Assembly (NCBI GenBank): GCA_003645735.1
Contig: QNBQ01000003.1
Span: 1-16,881, forward strand
DNA from: Candidatus Poribacteria bacterium
GTDB lineage: Bacteria > Poribacteria > WGA-4E > B28-G17
Length of the DNA stretch: 16,881 bases
Reading direction: 5' to 3'
The number at the start of each line of letters is the position of its first letter. Within the stretch, counting starts at the first letter, position 1. The notes under the pieces are model-generated. The model was given only the letters and a program-made list of their open reading frames with translations, did not search any database and was not told where the DNA came from. Of this stretch, positions 14,985 to 16,881 are shown in pieces. The position numbers and the translations under genes were made by a program.

Positions 14985-15041
14985 TTTTCCTCCCCTCTCT
15001 CGATGGATTTTTCTTTCATGGGAAACGAGGAGATAACGGGC

Positions 15042-15059
15042 GAGGGAAAGCCTTCCCTC
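15042..15059 (-). other. small hairpin at the rpsA/metK junction
   Basis: GAGGGAA (15059-15053) and TTCCCTC (15048-15042) form a 7-bp stem with a GGCT loop in minus-strand RNA, overlapping the rpsA stop. No T-run follows, so it is not a convincing terminator. It could be an attenuator or a processing or stability element between rpsA and metK. The remaining bases down to 14985 show no strong promoter. Confidence 0.4.
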
Positions 15060-16854
15060 AATCGGATTTCTGCTTCTGTTGTTGCTCCATTAAGGTTTTC
15101 CTGAGCAGCTCCCCAAGGGAGGTGCCGGCGGAGACGGGCCTCGTGTATTTTTCGAGCACCCTCTCCGTCTCCTTCCTCTCCTGCTCCACCTTGTAGGCCT
15201 TGATGCTGAGGCCTATCCTCCTGTCTATCGGGTCGAGGCTTATCACCTTGGCCTTGACCTTCTGGCCGATGGAGACCACGTCCTCGGGCTTCTCGACCCT
15301 CTTGGTGTCCATCTCCGAGATGTGCACCAGCCCCTCGACCCCCTCCTCCAGCTTGACGAAGGCGCCGAAGTCGGTGATGTTGACCACCTCGCCCTCGACT
15401 ATCGAGCCGACCTTGTATTTCTCGGGGACGGTCAGCCACGGATCGGGCTCGACGTGCTTGAGGCTGAGGGAGATCCTCTGCTTCTCGACGTCGACGTTCA
15501 TAACCACTACCTCCACCTCATCGCCCTCCTTGAGTATCTCGCGCGGGTTGACCATCTTCCTCGCCCAGGTCATATCGGAGGCGTGTATCAGCCCCTCTAT
15601 GCCGCCCTCAAGCTCGACGAAGGCGCCGAAGTCGGTCAACGTCCTGACTATCCCCCTCACCTTGCTGCCGACCGGGTGTTTGCGGGCGAACTCCTCCCAC
15701 GGGTTGGGCTGCACCTGTCTCAGGCTGAGCGAGATCCTCCTCCTCTCCTTGTCTATGTCGAGCACCCTCACCTCCACCTCATCGCCCGGCTTGACTATCT
15801 TGGAGGGGTGAACCGGCCTGCGGGACCAGCTCATCTCCGTCACGTGTATCAGCCCCTCAACCCCTTCCTCAAGCTCGACGAAGGCGCCGAAATCGACCAC
15901 GCTGACCACCTTCCCCTTGACGACCGACCCTATCGGGTATTTCTCCTCGACCGTCTCCCACGGATCTGGCGTCAGCTGCTTCAGCCCGAGCGAGACCTTC
16001 TCGTTCTCCTTGTCGACCTTCAGCACCATCACCTCGATCTCATCGCCGACCGAGACGATCTGAGACGGATCGTCCACCCTCCCCCAGGACATATCGCTTT
16101 TGTGCAGCAGCCCGTCCAGCCCTCCCAGGTCGATGAAGGCGCCGAAGTTGGTGATGTTCTTGACCACCCCTTTGACCACCTGGCCCGGCTGGAGCGTCTC
16201 AAGCAGCTGCCTCTTCTTCCTCTCCAGCTCCTCCTCCAGAAGAACCCTGCGGGACAGGACTATGTTCCGGCTCTTCTTGTCCAGGTTTATCACCCGCGCC
16301 TCTATCTCCTTGCCGACCCACTCCTCCAGGTTCTGCACCGGCCTGAGATCCACCTGCGAGGCGGGCATAAAGGCCTTGAGCGGGCCGATCTCGACCCTCA
16401 GACCGCCCTTCACCCTCCTTATCACCCTGCCCTGAACCGGGGTCCCCTCTTTGAAGGACTTCTCGACCCTCTCCCAGGCCATCCTCTGGTCGGCTATCTG
16501 CTTGGAGAGGACTATCATCCCGTCCGGATCTTCCTTCCTCAGCAGGTAGACGTAGATCTCGTCCCCGACCTTCACATTCGGCTCGCCGGTGGGAAGCCGC
16601 TCGAACTCCGAGGCGGGGATATAACCTTCGGACTTGTAGCCGATGTCCACCAGCACCTCGTCGTGGGTGACCTTAACGACCGTCCCTTTGACTATCTCGC
16701 CCTCCTGGGGGAGCTTAAAGGCCTCATCATATGCCTTCAGCAGCTCCTCCTCGCTCAGCTCCTCTATGGCGGGAAGGCCTCCCTCCGTTACCTCCTGTTC
16801 CCGTTTCTCCTCTTGTCTTTCCTGCTCTTGTTCCCTGATCTCCTCGTTGCTCAT
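15058..16854 (-). CDS. rpsA: 30S ribosomal protein S1, six S1 domains
   Basis: The 598-residue protein has an acidic N-terminus rich in Gln and Glu, then six S1 RNA-binding domains at about 50-119, 137-203, 222-292, 308-379, 395-466 and 482-553, and a Lys/Gln-rich tail. Domains 3-6 show the classic (D/N)FGAFV-(E/D)L...GL(I/L)H pattern and PDPW/PNPW linkers. The corresponding DNA block ggcgccgaa recurs at 15361, 15622, 15883 and 16138, a period of 255-261 bases. S1 recruits mRNA to the 30S subunit and aids initiation. The ATG at 16854 has no good ribosome binding site, and a possible upstream frame ends at TAATG over it, so translational coupling is likely. It is upstream of, and probably co-transcribed with, metK. 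Confidence 0.96.
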   Translation of the reverse strand: MSNEEIREQEQERQEEKREQEVTEGGLPAIEELSEEELLKAYDEAFKLPQEGEIVKGTVVKVTHDEVLVDIGYKSEGYIPASEFERLPTGEPNVKVGDEIYVYLLRKEDPDGMIVLSKQIADQRMAWERVEKSFKEGTPVQGRVIRRVKGGLRVEIGPLKAFMPASQVDLRPVQNLEEWVGKEIEARVINLDKKSRNIVLSRRVLLEEELERKKRQLLETLQPGQVVKGVVKNITNFGAFIDLGGLDGLLHKSDMSWGRVDDPSQIVSVGDEIEVMVLKVDKENEKVSLGLKQLTPDPWETVEEKYPIGSVVKGKVVSVVDFGAFVELEEGVEGLIHVTEMSWSRRPVHPSKIVKPGDEVEVRVLDIDKERRRISLSLRQVQPNPWEEFARKHPVGSKVRGIVRTLTDFGAFVELEGGIEGLIHASDMTWARKMVNPREILKEGDEVEVVVMNVDVEKQRISLSLKHVEPDPWLTVPEKYKVGSIVEGEVVNITDFGAFVKLEEGVEGLVHISEMDTKRVEKPEDVVSIGQKVKAKVISLDPIDRRIGLSIKAYKVEQERKETERVLEKYTRPVSAGTSLGELLRKTLMEQQQKQKSD

Positions 16855-16881
16855 TATCCGGAAACCCTGACGGCCACCCGA
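16854..16881 (-). CDS. possible 3' end of an upstream gene (partial)
   Basis: A frame entering from the right edge reads RVAVRVSG and stops at TAA (16856-16854), whose last base is the A of the rpsA ATG (TAATG). Stop/start overlaps of this kind are common in this window, so a real upstream gene is plausible. Eight codons are too few to name it. All three minus frames are open here, so the evidence is weak. Confidence 0.3.

Noticed and set aside
14981..15019. 12-codon leader peptide before metK
   Set aside because: It overlaps the metK start neatly, but has no ribosome binding site and no Met-rich or regulatory content; not supported as a gene.
14985..15057. SAM riboswitch upstream of metK
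   Set aside because: The gap is only 73 bases and contains a single 7-bp hairpin; I see no SAM-I or SAM-II core elements.
15360..16145. Regular DNA repeats spaced 255-261 bases
   Set aside because: They are the coding copies of S1 domains 3-6 within rpsA, not a separate repeat element.
16852..16881. rpsA fused at its N-terminus to an upstream enzyme (such as the IspH-S1 fusions known elsewhere)
   Set aside because: The rpsA frame is open to the edge for nine codons, but the acidic MSNEEI start looks native and a competing frame stops at TAATG; undecidable from this window.

Overview
The window is bacterial chromosome, GC-rich (roughly 60% by eye) and gene-dense, with many stop/start overlaps of 1 to 31 bases. 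I see no tRNA, rRNA, CRISPR array, insertion sequence or other mobile element. The ribosomal and SAM-cycle genes are clearly bacterial. Arg is often AGG and Ile often ATA. Several genes start at TTG or GTG behind strong GGAGG-type ribosome binding sites. The adenosylhomocysteinase is the short form often seen in thermophiles and deep-branching lineages. A secreted LamG-fold protein with a C-terminal tail like those I recall from Candidatus Poribacteria makes a poribacterium-like or other deep-branching uncultured bacterium plausible, but I cannot prove this from the window.

Region 1 (1-5898, all minus strand). A divergent promoter near 5910 starts a compact run: J-domain coiled-coil protein, small membrane protein with Cys/His pairs, lgt, a PfkB-type kinase, a membrane-anchored VWA protein and a MoaB/Mog-type protein. 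Directly after it, a strong extended -10 promoter (1359-1387), whose -35 box overlaps the mog stop codon, drives rpsF-ssb-rpsR-rplI (S6, SSB, S18, L9). The rpsF leader can fold into two mutually exclusive structures, one of which hides the ribosome binding site. It is a candidate S6:S18 autoregulatory leader.

Region 2 (5899-8642, plus strand). The divergent intergenic region carries a plus-strand promoter with a perfect 14-bp palindrome between its -35 and -10 boxes. It drives a medium-chain dehydrogenase overlapping a DUF72/YecE gene. A separate promoter then drives a secreted LamG-like protein. This unit meets the next one head-on at a perfect 10-bp hairpin with a UNCG tetraloop.

Region 3 (8616-16881, minus strand). 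Reading from the right edge: rpsA (six S1 domains), metK, ahcY, a methyltetrahydrofolate:corrinoid methyltransferase, a small two-helix membrane protein, a homocysteine S-methyltransferase, a PfkB-family kinase and a PHP-domain protein. These make most of a SAM cycle: MetK makes SAM, AhcY splits SAH into adenosine and homocysteine, and the two methyltransferase genes look like the folate and homocysteine modules of MetH as separate proteins. The cobalamin-binding module is not in the window. The kinase after them could dispose of adenosine, but this is inference.

The window is mostly core metabolism and translation. I did not find a clearly new defence or mobile system. The most interesting points are the rpsF leader switch, the palindromic operator, the probable leaderless J-domain mRNA, and the split methionine synthase operon with its unexplained membrane protein, kinase and PHP members.
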